Numbered from the stretch's first letter, positions 29,890 to 39,026 are shown. The stretch is 41,441 bases of DNA from a virus (IMGVR_UViG_3300021952_000002:1-41441), one strand, 5' to 3'. Notes: a model not told the origin generated them from the letters alone. Made by a program: numbers and translations.

Positions 29890-32800
29890 TTGGCTACTCC
29901 AACACCAAATCCACTTGACGGCATTGGCTCCATGTCTGAAATGGCTAAAAAGCCATCAGCAACAAAGCCTCAGCCAAACGCAAAATCTTCTTCACCAGCA
30001 CCTAGTGGTGGAGACCTTAGTGGCGTTGGCTCAATGTCGGATTTTGCAAATGGTGTCACTCCAGCGCAACCAACTCAGCCCACTTCGCCACAGGCAGGTA
30101 GCCCTCGCCGTGAAGCTAACCGTTCCGGTCAGAAAACCACTTTTGCTGACGTTCGCTACGGCACACTCTCTGCGCCTATTGCGCTTCTAAACGCTGCCGA
30201 AACTCCCCTCTACTACCTAGAGGATACGATTTATCAGGCAACTAAGGATCCGCAGAAAAACTCTGACTACCAGGCTTACCAAAAGAAGGTTGCAGACCTT
30301 CAGGCTAAGGGTGACGGCGTAGGAGCCGCAGCCGCTTACTACCCATTCCTTTTCAGCCAAATGGCTAAATCTTGGAACAACGCAACTGCTTGGACTAAAG
30401 GTCAAGACGTAAAGCACACTGGTGGTGCTATCGCTAAAAACCTTGGAATGATCAACACCTCCAAGGATGCCGAATCTGGTAAAGACTGGGTTGGCAAGAC
30501 TCAGAACGTTCTCGCTGGACTTGTCTTTGACATTGGCTTAGACCCAATGACTTATGTTCCAGGCCCTGACGTTATCAAGGGTCTTGAAATCCTAACTAAG
30601 GGCGGTATTGGACTTGTCAAAGGTGCGGTAAAGGGTGCCGCTGGCCAGGTTCCAGAATGGGCCGCAAAAAAACTTCTCTCCCCTGAAGAGCTTGCTAAAG
30701 CTGCTGAAACTGCTCAGAAGGTTACTGCACCTGGCAAGAACATCATCAAGCCTCGTAACCTGCGCCCAGCAGGTGAGGCTAGTGACGCTGCAACTAAGCA
30801 GGCTGACTACCTAGCGAAACTGAATGAGACTTCAGTGAACATGGTCAAGTTGCCTGATGCAGTTGATCGTACGATTGGCGAGAAGGCTTTCGACTCCGCC
30901 CTATCTGGCGTAGACCTAGGTCTGAGGGCGGCTAAAGCGACCCTGCTTAGCGCAAGGGCAAATCACTTCCTTGAGAAGTATGCCAAGGATGCCGCCTACT
31001 CTGCTAGGTATGCCAAGAAGGCAGCCGCAAAGTCTGCCAAGGACTACATCTACGATGTTGGGCAGTCTGCTGTTCGAGACGCTACTAACCAGGCTTCAAA
31101 TGACCTTCAGCAAGCTACTGACAACGTTGTAGAGCCACCAAAGCCTAGCGAAGCAAGCATCGCTCAGCCTAAGACCGCAAAGCGTTCGCGCGCTATTATG
31201 CCCGAGCAGGCTCCAACTAAGTACGAAGATGCGATGCAACGAGTTGGGCCGCAGGACATCAAGGTTGTAAAGGATGTTCTAAAGAAGCTCGACTCAGTTG
31301 CCAAAAAAGCAGTTGGCGTAAAGCCAAACTCTGCCAAGTTGAGCGAAACTGTTTCACGCTTTATCGAGGGTATTGACTCTCGAAGCCACGCCGTATTCAA
31401 GGCTATGGATGAGCAAACCCAGAGCGCCTTGAAGTCTGCCATCTCTCTGAAAGAGATGAACCCAACTATGCTTTGGAAAGACTCCCTAGCAGGCGCTAGG
31501 GCAGGTACTGAAAAGGCTCGAATCAAGAAGGCTTTCGTTGCCATCTATGGCAACAAGGTGGCTCAGTTCACTACTGGTCGAGACACTATCGGTCACTACC
31601 TGAACTCCAACATTGACACTCCATTCAACAAGTTGCCTAACGCCGACAAACTTCACCTCATCAAGGGTCTTATGGAGTTCACCAACCCTAGCGGTAAGGG
31701 CAACCTAGAAGAACTCTCCAAGCTGGTTCCAGACAAGGCTGTACTTGACGAACTTGTAAAGGCTGGCGCACTAGATGGTGGCGGTCGAAACGAAGCAGTT
31801 CGATCAATCCTTGGCAAGATGACCGGAACTGCTGGCGACAACCTTGAAGCCAAGTACAAGAACGCTGATGAACTTATTGCAGGTGTTCGTGCCGGAGATT
31901 CCATCCCAGCAGATGTTTTGATGAAGCTAGTCAAGGCCCTGAACCCTGACAATGCCGTAATCAAGAAGTTGGAAGCATCGGCTGAAAAGCCAACCACCGA
32001 GATGCTCTCGGCAATCATCCGCAACGAACCTGGTGTAGTAAATACTCTTGCTTCGATGCGTAAGCGCCTCGCCCTTGCCGACAGCAAGATGTTTATGAAG
32101 AGTACTGGACTCTCAAGTTCGGACACTATCGCAGCTTACCTAGATCGCCGTACGCTGGGTGCTGAAGAGATTACTCCGGTAATCCACGCAGGCACTCGAG
32201 AAGTTGCAGCCAAGTCTGTTTCTCGAATGAGAACTCAAGACGTGATGACCGCTACCGAAGTGATCCGTGAGACCTTTGGCAAGCGTTTCGACATGGCTGA
32301 AGGTGGTGTCGCTCGCATCTCTGACCTTGGTGACTACGCCAAGTTGCAGACTGGCGAAGCCTATAAGGGTGGCTGGGCGATTCTTGAGGATCAGGCTAAC
32401 CAATCGTTCCAGTCGATCATCTCCGCAAAGTTGCTTGGAATCACTCGCTTCAGGGCTAATAAGGCAGCTAGTGGGGCAATGGAGGCTGGTGATGTTGGTG
32501 CAGTTGAGACAGCCTCGACTCGAATCGCAAACTTCACCTTGCGAATGGCTGAAGTCCGTGATGTTCTTCTTGCAACTACTGGCACTCGTATGTTTGTGCA
32601 AAAAGAACGTGCGCAAGTTGGTAAGGACATTGCTGAGAACAAGTTCTCGGTATTCATTGACCTTGGCGACATTGTGCAGGTTTTCGCCTCCACCCCAGAG
32701 GGCGCTCAGGTTATTGAGCGAGCAATGTTCCAGGATGCTAAGCGAGACAGTCTTGACACCCTGAGTATCCTCAAGGGAACAATGCATGTTCTCGAGGCAA

Positions 32801-35800
32801 GGCAGAACGGTTCGGCTTACGACCAAGAAGCACTGCTAAAGGTGACTGCTTTCAAGGCTAAGGAAGAGCCACTATCTAAGGCTTTCAAGGCTCAAAAGGA
32901 AAGCATCGCCGCTGAGTTCCTACACCACCTGATTACTCAGGCCGCTCCAAAGCTTGAAGAAATCCATTTGAACCGATCAATGGCTGCGGTTGAGGACTAC
33001 ATTGGTCACTCGCTCGACATTAGCCACCAGGTTGTTTCAACTCTGCGTGATGCCTGGGTTGTTGCAGTTCGTGAGGGTCGTGCCACAACTGAAGAGCGCT
33101 TCCGCCAACTCAGGGACTTGTTCAACCGCTTCGCTTACATCACCGACATCGTTCGACAGCAAGATGGAGCAGTTGCTGAGGCTGTAATGCGAGCGGCTTC
33201 GATGCTTTTCGTCAAGGGAGGAAATCTCTCTAAGGCAGAGTTTACCAAGAGCATCGATAGCAGCTTCCTAGATGACCTCAGTGAACTTTACCGACTGATG
33301 CCACAGTTCGGCACTAAAGACCACGCTGACATGACTGAGATGCTCAATGAATACTCTCGAATGGATAACCCAGCAATGGGCGCACCAATCGGTCGTGAGC
33401 GCCTGCCTAAGCCTTCTGCCGATGCCGTAAACAAGGCTTCAGTTGCCTATTCCAAGGCTAAGGATGCCTTTATTGCTCACGCTAAGGCTGGTCTGAAACT
33501 AGACTCCCCAGAGGCTTACAAGGTGTGGCGTACCGAGGCTAAAGACATCGCTAAACAGCTCGACAAGGCTCGAAAAGGCGCTTACCACGCTTGGCTACCA
33601 ATCGAACACTACAGCAACCGTCTGCGCCGTTTTGTGCCTGTTGAAGCCTATGACCACGAAGCCGAACAGGCTTGGGCTAAGGCTCACCCACCACGCCTGA
33701 TTGGCGATGTTCTGGCTCAGGTTGAGAGGGATGCCGTTGATGCAAAGCCAGTAAAGATGGAGGGCGCTGGTAACGGTGGTCAAAAAGCTGCTGCAAGGGT
33801 AGCCGCTAATGCTGCTGTAAAGGATCACAACGCAAAGCTAAGTGAAGCCCTGATTGAGGACACCTCTGCTGATGTTTACGAAAACATCGGAGCCTACGAT
33901 GCGCTAGGTCTTGAACCACAAGACACCGCAATGCGTCTAGAAGAAGATGCCCAGTTTGAGCAGTACAACAAGCAGATCCCAAAGGCTGACCTGTACGTTT
34001 ACTCGCCAAAAAACATGAAGGCAGAAAACCTCTCTGTAGTTGAGAAACTTCGCCAGAAGATGTCCGCTACTGGAGGAGATCTTGCTGGACTAACCCAAAA
34101 TGCAGAGTCTATGATCCACTCGCTTCGTAGCGACCTGGCTCGAGTTCTAAACCACGCACACAGCGCAAGCAAAGATTTTGCAACTGGCGATGATTGGGGA
34201 ACCGCCCTTGCTCGAGCAATCAGCAAGGAGGGCGTAGACGAACTTGCTACCCCAGAAATCCAGGCTCTGCAAAAGACCGTTGCAAGCGTTATGGATTCAA
34301 TCCTGCACGAAGCCGAGATTGTCGGGGTTAGCCCAGAGGCGCTTGCATCAAAGCTGAAGCACTATGGTCTTTTTGAGAAGGATGGTTTCTCGGCAAGCGG
34401 AGACCTGAAAGAACTCATCAGCAACCTGCCATTTATGAATCGCCCTGCCGGAATCATTGACGGTAGCGCAGAAGCAATCAAGTGGGCTGAGCGAGCTGCC
34501 GAGTTTGAAAAGTCCACTCTGCGCCCTGTAGACGTAATCATCAAGATTGGTAGTGCCGTACACCACGTCAAGACCATTCAAGCCTTAGCAGGCAACCTGA
34601 CGGCTCAGGCAGGGCATCTAGCCTACGGTCTGACCGAAGAGAAGGCTATCTCCTACGGCTGGGTAAAGATGAAGTCATCTATCCCAAGTGAGATTATGGA
34701 CTCAATCCCAGAGGGAACCCTGTTCCACCCTGAGATTGCAAAGCAGGTTGCCGCGCTTGACCGCAACTGGACTGCCCTGCAAAAGGGTCAGGACTACGGC
34801 AAGATGACTAAGTTTGTTCACGCAATGATGCGCCAAATCAGTTGGTGGAAGTTTACCCAGACAACCCTCAACCCTCGACACCACATCACCAACCTTATTG
34901 GTGACACAATGTTTGAGTTGATGCGAGGCAATTTCAACCCGATGAGCTGGCATCTAGCCGGACTTGTCGCTAAGGAAGCCGCACACTCTCTAGTCAAAAC
35001 TGAATGGATGACTAAAGACATCTCCCCAATGATGGATCGTTTCCTGGCACACGAAACTGATCTCGCATCCCTCGGAAAGAAGTATTCTCGCTTCACTAAG
35101 GGTGGCAAGAAGGTTGTGCCAGTAACCGTCAATGGCAAAACCCAGCACATGACTATTGCTGAAGTTGTAGCCAAAATGCAACAGCGAAACATCCTGACAA
35201 ACAGTTACTACAACGATGAAGTATCTGCAATGTATGAGAACCTAGTTCTCGATGTCACTTCATCTGGTGCAAACCGTCAGTTGGTGAAGGCTCAGACCCT
35301 GCGTATGCGAATGGGTATCGAAAAGACCCTGAAGCCTTTCGGTGACTTTACAGCAATCTACTCGAACTACCCACGAGCTGCTGGCGCAATCGATGTAATG
35401 CTTTCAAAAGAATGGTCGAGTGAAGAAGCGATGTGGACTGCGGTTGCTCGTGAAGTTCACCTCTACCACCCAAGCATCCAGTCGCTAACTGCTGGTGAGC
35501 GCAAGTACGGCCGTCTATTTGTTGGCTACTACACCTGGCTTCGAGTAGCACACAATGCCCTGCTTGACCTAGCAATCAACCACAGCCTAAACGCTGTCAC
35601 GATTCCGCTAAAGGTAGCAAGCAACATTCGACAGTCGAGTGGTCTAAACCAGGGAAGCCTAATGGATCCTTGGGGTAGTGAGAACTCTAGCTTTGTTCCA
35701 CAAAACATGCGAGGAAGCCTCTACGGTGCGCTAGTGAACACTCCAGAGTTCGGCCCGCTCGGCATCAAGGGCTTCTCGCCAGCTGCGGACATTATGGAGA

Positions 35801-36237
35801 ACTGGCAGTTCTACTACGACCCAGCAGCTAATGGTGATCTGAACCAGATGCTAGGTGAGCAGGGTCAGCCTCTGCAAAACCTAGTAGGTGGCAACCTAAA
35901 CCCAATCGCCAAGCAGATTAGTCAAGAACTATTCGCACAGGACTTCCAGACTGGCAAGAAGTACACTGACCGCACCCCAGCAGCGGTTTGGGATCGCTTC
36001 CTGCAAACCCTCGGCCCGACTCAGGCACTTGAAGGTGCTGGACTCTACACGCCACTGGACAAGCAAGCACCAGGCAAGGGCTACACCAAGCAACAGCAGG
36101 ATTTGAAAACCCTCAAATACTTCACTGGTGGCAAGCAGTTTATGGCTGTAGACCCACAGCTAGCCAAGGTTGCTAGACTTGAAGATACCGCAAGGTTGAA
36201 GATGTTCCTCAAGACGTTACCAAAGGATCAGAAGTGA
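29890..36237 (+). CDS. giant internal virion protein (2,115 aa)
   Basis: By far the largest gene (15% of the genome). TTG 29890 is preferred because GAGGA lies 7 bases upstream; GTG 29884 is too close. The protein starts Pro/Ser-rich (PLDGIGSMSEMAKK repeated around residues 8 and 45). It continues with TFADVRYGTLSAPIALLNAA, a long Ala/Lys-rich helical body, and FTQTTLNPRHHITNLIGDTM (about 1650-1670). A conserved-looking C-terminal part has RKYGRLFVGYYTWLRVAHNA (about 1875) and PQNMRGSLYGALVNTPEFG. No RNA polymerase, transglycosylase or kinase motif was seen. By position and size it matches large ejected proteins of podoviruses, and the NP..HI.N motif resembles some polyvalent-protein domains. 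Function unknown. Confidence 0.85.
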   Translation: MATPTPNPLDGIGSMSEMAKKPSATKPQPNAKSSSPAPSGGDLSGVGSMSDFANGVTPAQPTQPTSPQAGSPRREANRSGQKTTFADVRYGTLSAPIALLNAAETPLYYLEDTIYQATKDPQKNSDYQAYQKKVADLQAKGDGVGAAAAYYPFLFSQMAKSWNNATAWTKGQDVKHTGGAIAKNLGMINTSKDAESGKDWVGKTQNVLAGLVFDIGLDPMTYVPGPDVIKGLEILTKGGIGLVKGAVKGAAGQVPEWAAKKLLSPEELAKAAETAQKVTAPGKNIIKPRNLRPAGEASDAATKQADYLAKLNETSVNMVKLPDAVDRTIGEKAFDSALSGVDLGLRAAKATLLSARANHFLEKYAKDAAYSARYAKKAAAKSAKDYIYDVGQSAVRDATNQASNDLQQATDNVVEPPKPSEASIAQPKTAKRSRAIMPEQAPTKYEDAMQRVGPQDIKVVKDVLKKLDSVAKKAVGVKPNSAKLSETVSRFIEGIDSRSHAVFKAMDEQTQSALKSAISLKEMNPTMLWKDSLAGARAGTEKARIKKAFVAIYGNKVAQFTTGRDTIGHYLNSNIDTPFNKLPNADKLHLIKGLMEFTNPSGKGNLEELSKLVPDKAVLDELVKAGALDGGGRNEAVRSILGKMTGTAGDNLEAKYKNADELIAGVRAGDSIPADVLMKLVKALNPDNAVIKKLEASAEKPTTEMLSAIIRNEPGVVNTLASMRKRLALADSKMFMKSTGLSSSDTIAAYLDRRTLGAEEITPVIHAGTREVAAKSVSRMRTQDVMTATEVIRETFGKRFDMAEGGVARISDLGDYAKLQTGEAYKGGWAILEDQANQSFQSIISAKLLGITRFRANKAASGAMEAGDVGAVETASTRIANFTLRMAEVRDVLLATTGTRMFVQKERAQVGKDIAENKFSVFIDLGDIVQVFASTPEGAQVIERAMFQDAKRDSLDTLSILKGTMHVLEARQNGSAYDQEALLKVTAFKAKEEPLSKAFKAQKESIAAEFLHHLITQAAPKLEEIHLNRSMAAVEDYIGHSLDISHQVVSTLRDAWVVAVREGRATTEERFRQLRDLFNRFAYITDIVRQQDGAVAEAVMRAASMLFVKGGNLSKAEFTKSIDSSFLDDLSELYRLMPQFGTKDHADMTEMLNEYSRMDNPAMGAPIGRERLPKPSADAVNKASVAYSKAKDAFIAHAKAGLKLDSPEAYKVWRTEAKDIAKQLDKARKGAYHAWLPIEHYSNRLRRFVPVEAYDHEAEQAWAKAHPPRLIGDVLAQVERDAVDAKPVKMEGAGNGGQKAAARVAANAAVKDHNAKLSEALIEDTSADVYENIGAYDALGLEPQDTAMRLEEDAQFEQYNKQIPKADLYVYSPKNMKAENLSVVEKLRQKMSATGGDLAGLTQNAESMIHSLRSDLARVLNHAHSASKDFATGDDWGTALARAISKEGVDELATPEIQALQKTVASVMDSILHEAEIVGVSPEALASKLKHYGLFEKDGFSASGDLKELISNLPFMNRPAGIIDGSAEAIKWAERAAEFEKSTLRPVDVIIKIGSAVHHVKTIQALAGNLTAQAGHLAYGLTEEKAISYGWVKMKSSIPSEIMDSIPEGTLFHPEIAKQVAALDRNWTALQKGQDYGKMTKFVHAMMRQISWWKFTQTTLNPRHHITNLIGDTMFELMRGNFNPMSWHLAGLVAKEAAHSLVKTEWMTKDISPMMDRFLAHETDLASLGKKYSRFTKGGKKVVPVTVNGKTQHMTIAEVVAKMQQRNILTNSYYNDEVSAMYENLVLDVTSSGANRQLVKAQTLRMRMGIEKTLKPFGDFTAIYSNYPRAAGAIDVMLSKEWSSEEAMWTAVAREVHLYHPSIQSLTAGERKYGRLFVGYYTWLRVAHNALLDLAINHSLNAVTIPLKVASNIRQSSGLNQGSLMDPWGSENSSFVPQNMRGSLYGALVNTPEFGPLGIKGFSPAADIMENWQFYYDPAANGDLNQMLGEQGQPLQNLVGGNLNPIAKQISQELFAQDFQTGKKYTDRTPAAVWDRFLQTLGPTQALEGAGLYTPLDKQAPGKGYTKQQQDLKTLKYFTGGKQFMAVDPQLAKVARLEDTARLKMFLKTLPKDQK

Positions 36238-36467
36238 ACGAAGAGACGTTATCCCTAAATGAAATGCAAGACCTAGTAGAGCGCCTAAAGTTCGGCTCAG
36301 CCGTTCTTTTCGCAATCCTACAGAAGGTCTACAACCTGCACGACATAGACGAAAATGAAGAATGCCAGCACTGCAAGGTAAGTTACCCTTGCGAAACTGC
36401 TGGCATTCTTCTGGAAGAGTTTGTTCCTAGTCTGCCTGACTCACCTACGGCTTCGTCAGACGACTAA
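36234..36467 (+). CDS. small Cys-containing protein (77 aa)
   Basis: GTG 36234 overlaps the giant gene stop (GTGA). A helix (LNEMQDLVERLKFGSAVLFA) precedes CQHCKVSYPCET (about residues 44-55), a CxxC-YPC motif seen in small phage proteins, and an acidic tail. Last gene of the rightward virion operon. Function unknown. Confidence 0.7.
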   Translation: MNEETLSLNEMQDLVERLKFGSAVLFAILQKVYNLHDIDENEECQHCKVSYPCETAGILLEEFVPSLPDSPTASSDD

Positions 36468-36483
36468 ATCGGAAGATTTAGTC
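36462..36483. terminator. hairpin across two convergent stop codons
   Basis: GACTAAATC (36462-36470) and GATTTAGTC (36475-36483) form a perfect 9-bp stem with loop GGAA (a GNRA-type tetraloop). The stem contains the TAA stop of the rightward gene and the stop of the leftward gene, so it may end or stabilise transcripts from both sides. No long T-run. Confidence 0.5.
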
Positions 36484-36741
36484 TGCCTCAGCCAGATCAT
36501 CAAGACCAGCAATAAGGTCATCAATGCGAGCCTGACGTTCTGCTCGACCATTCTCGGTATTGTCGTTGAGCAACTTCTTCAGTTCCGCCAGCAGAGTCTC
36601 ACGCGAAGCAGTAGTTGGAACCTCTTTAGTTCCACCGCAAGCGCAATCTCCGCCACAAGACGAAGCCGAAGCACCGCCACAGTCGCAGTTGCCATCGCAA
36701 CCAGCAGTTGCGCTCTTTGACATGTCCATTGCCATTGCCAT
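36478..36741 (-). CDS. Cys/Gly-rich small protein (87 aa)
   Basis: ATG 36741 follows GAGGAGAGAAATA on the minus strand. It has eight Cys within about 22 residues (AGCDGNCDCGG, then SSCGGDCACGG, about 14-36), and then a helix (RETLLAELKKLLNDNTENGR). It could be a metal-binding or disulfide-rich peptide. The stretch is last in the leftward lysis operon and starts with a TAATG overlap from the gene before. No family is recognised. Confidence 0.7.
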   Translation of the reverse strand: MAMAMDMSKSATAGCDGNCDCGGASASSCGGDCACGGTKEVPTTASRETLLAELKKLLNDNTENGRAERQARIDDLIAGLDDLAEAD

Positions 36742-36881
36742 TATTTCTCTCCTCGAGGTGGGATTTTGCCCTCTGCTCGCAACTTACTCAACTGGATGGC
36801 GATTGCCTGCTTTTTCGGCAGATAATCACGCTTGCCATCCTTGATGTGGTAAGCCTGCTTAGCAGTGAACTTGTAAGGCAC
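36741..36881 (-). CDS. tiny basic protein, DUF6496-like motif (46 aa)
   Basis: GTG 36881 follows the holin stop directly, and its own stop overlaps the next ATG (TAATG). The peptide has YKFTAKQAYHIKDGKRDYLP and ends KKQAIAIQLSKLRAEGKIPP, similar to the KQAIAIALSEARKAG motif of DUF6496-type small proteins. The unit is too short for many gene finders but sits without gap in the operon. Function unknown. Confidence 0.6.
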   Translation of the reverse strand: MPYKFTAKQAYHIKDGKRDYLPKKQAIAIQLSKLRAEGKIPPRGEK

Positions 36882-37058
36882 TTACTTTGCCTTCGGGGTG
36901 TTGCGGTGAGCCATTAGAGCAACCGCAATGGTGATGCCAGAGGCAACCAGACCCAGGATTGCCTGACCTAGCTTGTCGCTGACGTAGCCAGTGGCTACAA
37001 GGATTGGAACAACAGCAGCAGTGAGCTGGTAAACGATGGAACGCTTCTCAGGAGTCAT
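36882..37058 (-). CDS. holin (58 aa)
   Basis: Forms membrane lesions timing host lysis. The ATG (37058-37056) overlaps the endolysin stop (TAATG). The protein reads MTPEKRSIVYQ, then two hydrophobic segments (LTAAVVPILVATGYV and AILGLVASGITIAVALMAH, about residues 12-26 and 33-51) and a basic tail RNTPKAK. This is the pattern of r1t-like holins in actinophages. Its place beside the M23 endolysin supports the call. Confidence 0.75.
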   Translation of the reverse strand: MTPEKRSIVYQLTAAVVPILVATGYVSDKLGQAILGLVASGITIAVALMAHRNTPKAK

Positions 37059-37477
37059 TACTTGCCTTCTTTCTTGATGAGTTTAGTGAGAACCTTGATT
37101 GGATCGTAAACCTTACCGCTGAAAACACCCTTAGCAAGCTTGCTGAAGGTGAAATGCAGGTGAGGGCCAGTAGATGCCGAGCCAGTGCTACCAACCAAGC
37201 CGATAGGTTCTCCAGCCTTGACGATAGTGCCGACTTTCAAGCCTGGGTGAAGCAGGTGGCAGTAACCAAAGTAGGCTAGGCGACCAACCTTGACCACAAC
37301 AACATTTCCAAGAACATCAGACCACTGGCTGATAACAACCTTGCCAGCAGTGGCACTAGGAACCGCTGTCCCCTGCCTAACGGCGAAGTCAGTGCCTCGG
37401 TGAGGGTTTGGGTGGTTAGCGTCAGTCGAGCCGAACTCGCACGAAATAAACCTAGTAGGGAATGGGAACTGCGTCAT
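37058..37477 (-). CDS. M23 peptidase endolysin (139 aa)
   Basis: It cuts peptide cross-links of peptidoglycan. Zinc ligands are seen: H and D in PHRGTDFAV (about residues 26-34) and the HLHF motif in GSASTGPHLHFTF (about 98-110), with a further His in CHLLHPGLKVGTIVKAGEPI. It is just the catalytic domain without a cell-wall-binding domain, which is short for an endolysin. It could also be a virion-bound lysin, but it sits between an XhlA-like gene and the holin. It overlaps the next gene by 1 base. Confidence 0.87.
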   Translation of the reverse strand: MTQFPFPTRFISCEFGSTDANHPNPHRGTDFAVRQGTAVPSATAGKVVISQWSDVLGNVVVVKVGRLAYFGYCHLLHPGLKVGTIVKAGEPIGLVGSTGSASTGPHLHFTFSKLAKGVFSGKVYDPIKVLTKLIKKEGK

Positions 37478-37728
37478 TAGTTACCTCCAAAAAGTTGATA
37501 CAAAGCTGCAACACCAGAGGCAATCGCCGCTGACATAGTTGCCCAAACTACCTTTGGTAGCCAAGCATTCGTTGCAGCCTGTATCTCCAGTTTAGCCACG
37601 CGATCAGGTAAATCAGACATGTTTTTTAGTTCAGACGCTAACTGGATTAGAAGCTTGTTGGTTTCCTGCTGTTCCTTGTAAAGGTCGTTGATTGTTACCT
37701 TGACATGGACTTGAGTTTCAATCGTCAT
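37477..37728 (-). CDS. XhlA-like holin or lysis accessory (83 aa)
   Basis: An N-terminal coiled-coil (YKEQQETNKLLIQLASELKN, then RVAKLEIQA) is followed by one membrane helix at the C-terminus (VVWATMSAAIASGVAALYQL, about residues 59-78). Such a layout is known from hemolysin XhlA, which works with a holin and lysin. TAATG-type overlap to the fibre gene before and one-base overlap to the lysin behind. The exact role is inferred. Confidence 0.65.
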   Translation of the reverse strand: MTIETQVHVKVTINDLYKEQQETNKLLIQLASELKNMSDLPDRVAKLEIQAATNAWLPKVVWATMSAAIASGVAALYQLFGGN

Positions 37729-39026
37729 TACAGCTCCGCAGAGAATCCGAGGTAAGTTCCAGCGGCGTTGTTTGCGCCGAGGAAATAAGGTCGATACTGA
37801 GTGAGGCCTGAAGCAACCGTAACGTTGATCACCGAACCCTGGTTGCTCACACCAGCGAAAGTAGCGGTGCCATTCTGCTGACCAATACCAGTAGCTGCGG
37901 TTGAAGTGTTGCCGTCAGTGACTCGGAACGCTGAAGCAGAAGAGTTATCGATAGTTGGAACAGTTCGCATAGTCACAGGGAACGGAACTGTAAACAAAGC
38001 ATTGGTAGTCAAGTAAGCAAAACCAGGGCCAAACGAATCGTAAGCACCTTGCGAGATCACTCGGTAGTAGTAACGCTGGCAACGAGCCGTTTCGGTAGCG
38101 ATGCCAATCTCGCTACGCGCAAAGCTTGAAACCGTAGATCCAGACTCAACTTGAACGCCCCAGATGTTTACCGTCTGAGTTGCGTTTACTGGAAGCAAGA
38201 TTGCAATCGCTAGGTTGTCGTTGGCGGTACCAATCGTCTTGCCAGCGATGCTTGGAACGGTTAGCGAGAACGAAATGCGCTGCCAAGTGCCAGTAGTAGT
38301 AATGTTCTGCGAAGTGCCAGAAGTAGTTACGGCAGTCGAACCGCCAGTGCCAAAGTTCTGAGTTGCAGAAACATTCACTGCAGTAGCCTGAGCAACATTC
38401 ACCCAGAACGAAATAGTGATTGCCTGGTTCGCAAGAGTGCGAACACCCTCAATCTTCTGCTGGATCAGGTTAGAGGTTCCACCAGTGCCAGCGACAGTCT
38501 GGGCAAGCTGCAAGTAGTAAGAACCCTCGTAGCCAGCCACAGGAGCGGTGCCAGGAGTGAAGGTCTGCTGAGTGATGTTTCGAGTGGCACCCGAACCATC
38601 AAAAGAGAGCTGCCAGCGGTCAGCGAGATACGTAAGGGTTGCTGGGTTCGAGAAGGTGACTCCACGCTGCCAAACATCAAATGCGCTGTTGAGGATGAAG
38701 TTACGCCCTGAACGGCCCTCAAGAGTGGTCAGGCGAGTGTTCTGGGTAGTGTTTATACCCTCAACAGCAGTTAGGCGAGAGTCCTGAGTGGTGTTCAGCG
38801 TCTCAATCGCAGTAAGGCGCGTATCCTGAGTGGTGTTAGTTGCTTCAACGGCATTTAGACGACCAGAAGCATTGATGGCTTCAAGGACATCTAAGCGACC
38901 ATCGGCAGCAGTTGCTTCAGCGTCAAGGGCATCCCAGTTTGAGTTGAAAACAGTTGTTTCAAAAGGCTGAGCCGAACCAGGCACAGCCTTCTTCAAACCT
39001 AGTCGGGTAGTCGAGGTGTAAGACAT
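37728..39026 (-). CDS. second tail fibre with coiled-coil repeats (432 aa)
   Basis: The N-terminus (FNSNWDALDAEATAADGRLD) is the usual fibre-start motif. Four to five 14-residue units (RLTAIETLNTTQDS-like, about residues 43-104) follow, giving two heptads each and a trimeric coiled-coil stalk. Then RNFILNSAFDVWQRGVTFSN opens a carbohydrate-binding-type jelly-roll body, with WQRISFSLTVPSIAGKTIG, NIWGVQVESGS and RCQRYYYRV. This is typical of receptor-binding proteins or fibre tips. ATG 39026 follows AGAG at fitting distance. In a leftward operon with lysis genes, separate from the collagen fibre. Confidence 0.82.
   Translation of the reverse strand: MSYTSTTRLGLKKAVPGSAQPFETTVFNSNWDALDAEATAADGRLDVLEAINASGRLNAVEATNTTQDTRLTAIETLNTTQDSRLTAVEGINTTQNTRLTTLEGRSGRNFILNSAFDVWQRGVTFSNPATLTYLADRWQLSFDGSGATRNITQQTFTPGTAPVAGYEGSYYLQLAQTVAGTGGTSNLIQQKIEGVRTLANQAITISFWVNVAQATAVNVSATQNFGTGGSTAVTTSGTSQNITTTGTWQRISFSLTVPSIAGKTIGTANDNLAIAILLPVNATQTVNIWGVQVESGSTVSSFARSEIGIATETARCQRYYYRVISQGAYDSFGPGFAYLTTNALFTVPFPVTMRTVPTIDNSSASAFRVTDGNTSTAATGIGQQNGTATFAGVSNQGSVINVTVASGLTQYRPYFLGANNAAGTYLGFSAEL

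Noticed and set aside
29890-36237. Giant protein as N4-type virion RNA polymerase
   Set aside because: I looked for the TxxGR, RxxxKxxxYG-type and HDS motifs in order and did not see them; the isolated KYG is not enough.
36781-36791. Further copy of the TTGAGTAAGTT box in the leftward lysis operon
   Set aside because: It lies inside a coding region (codons for QLSKL) with no promoter near; likely chance.
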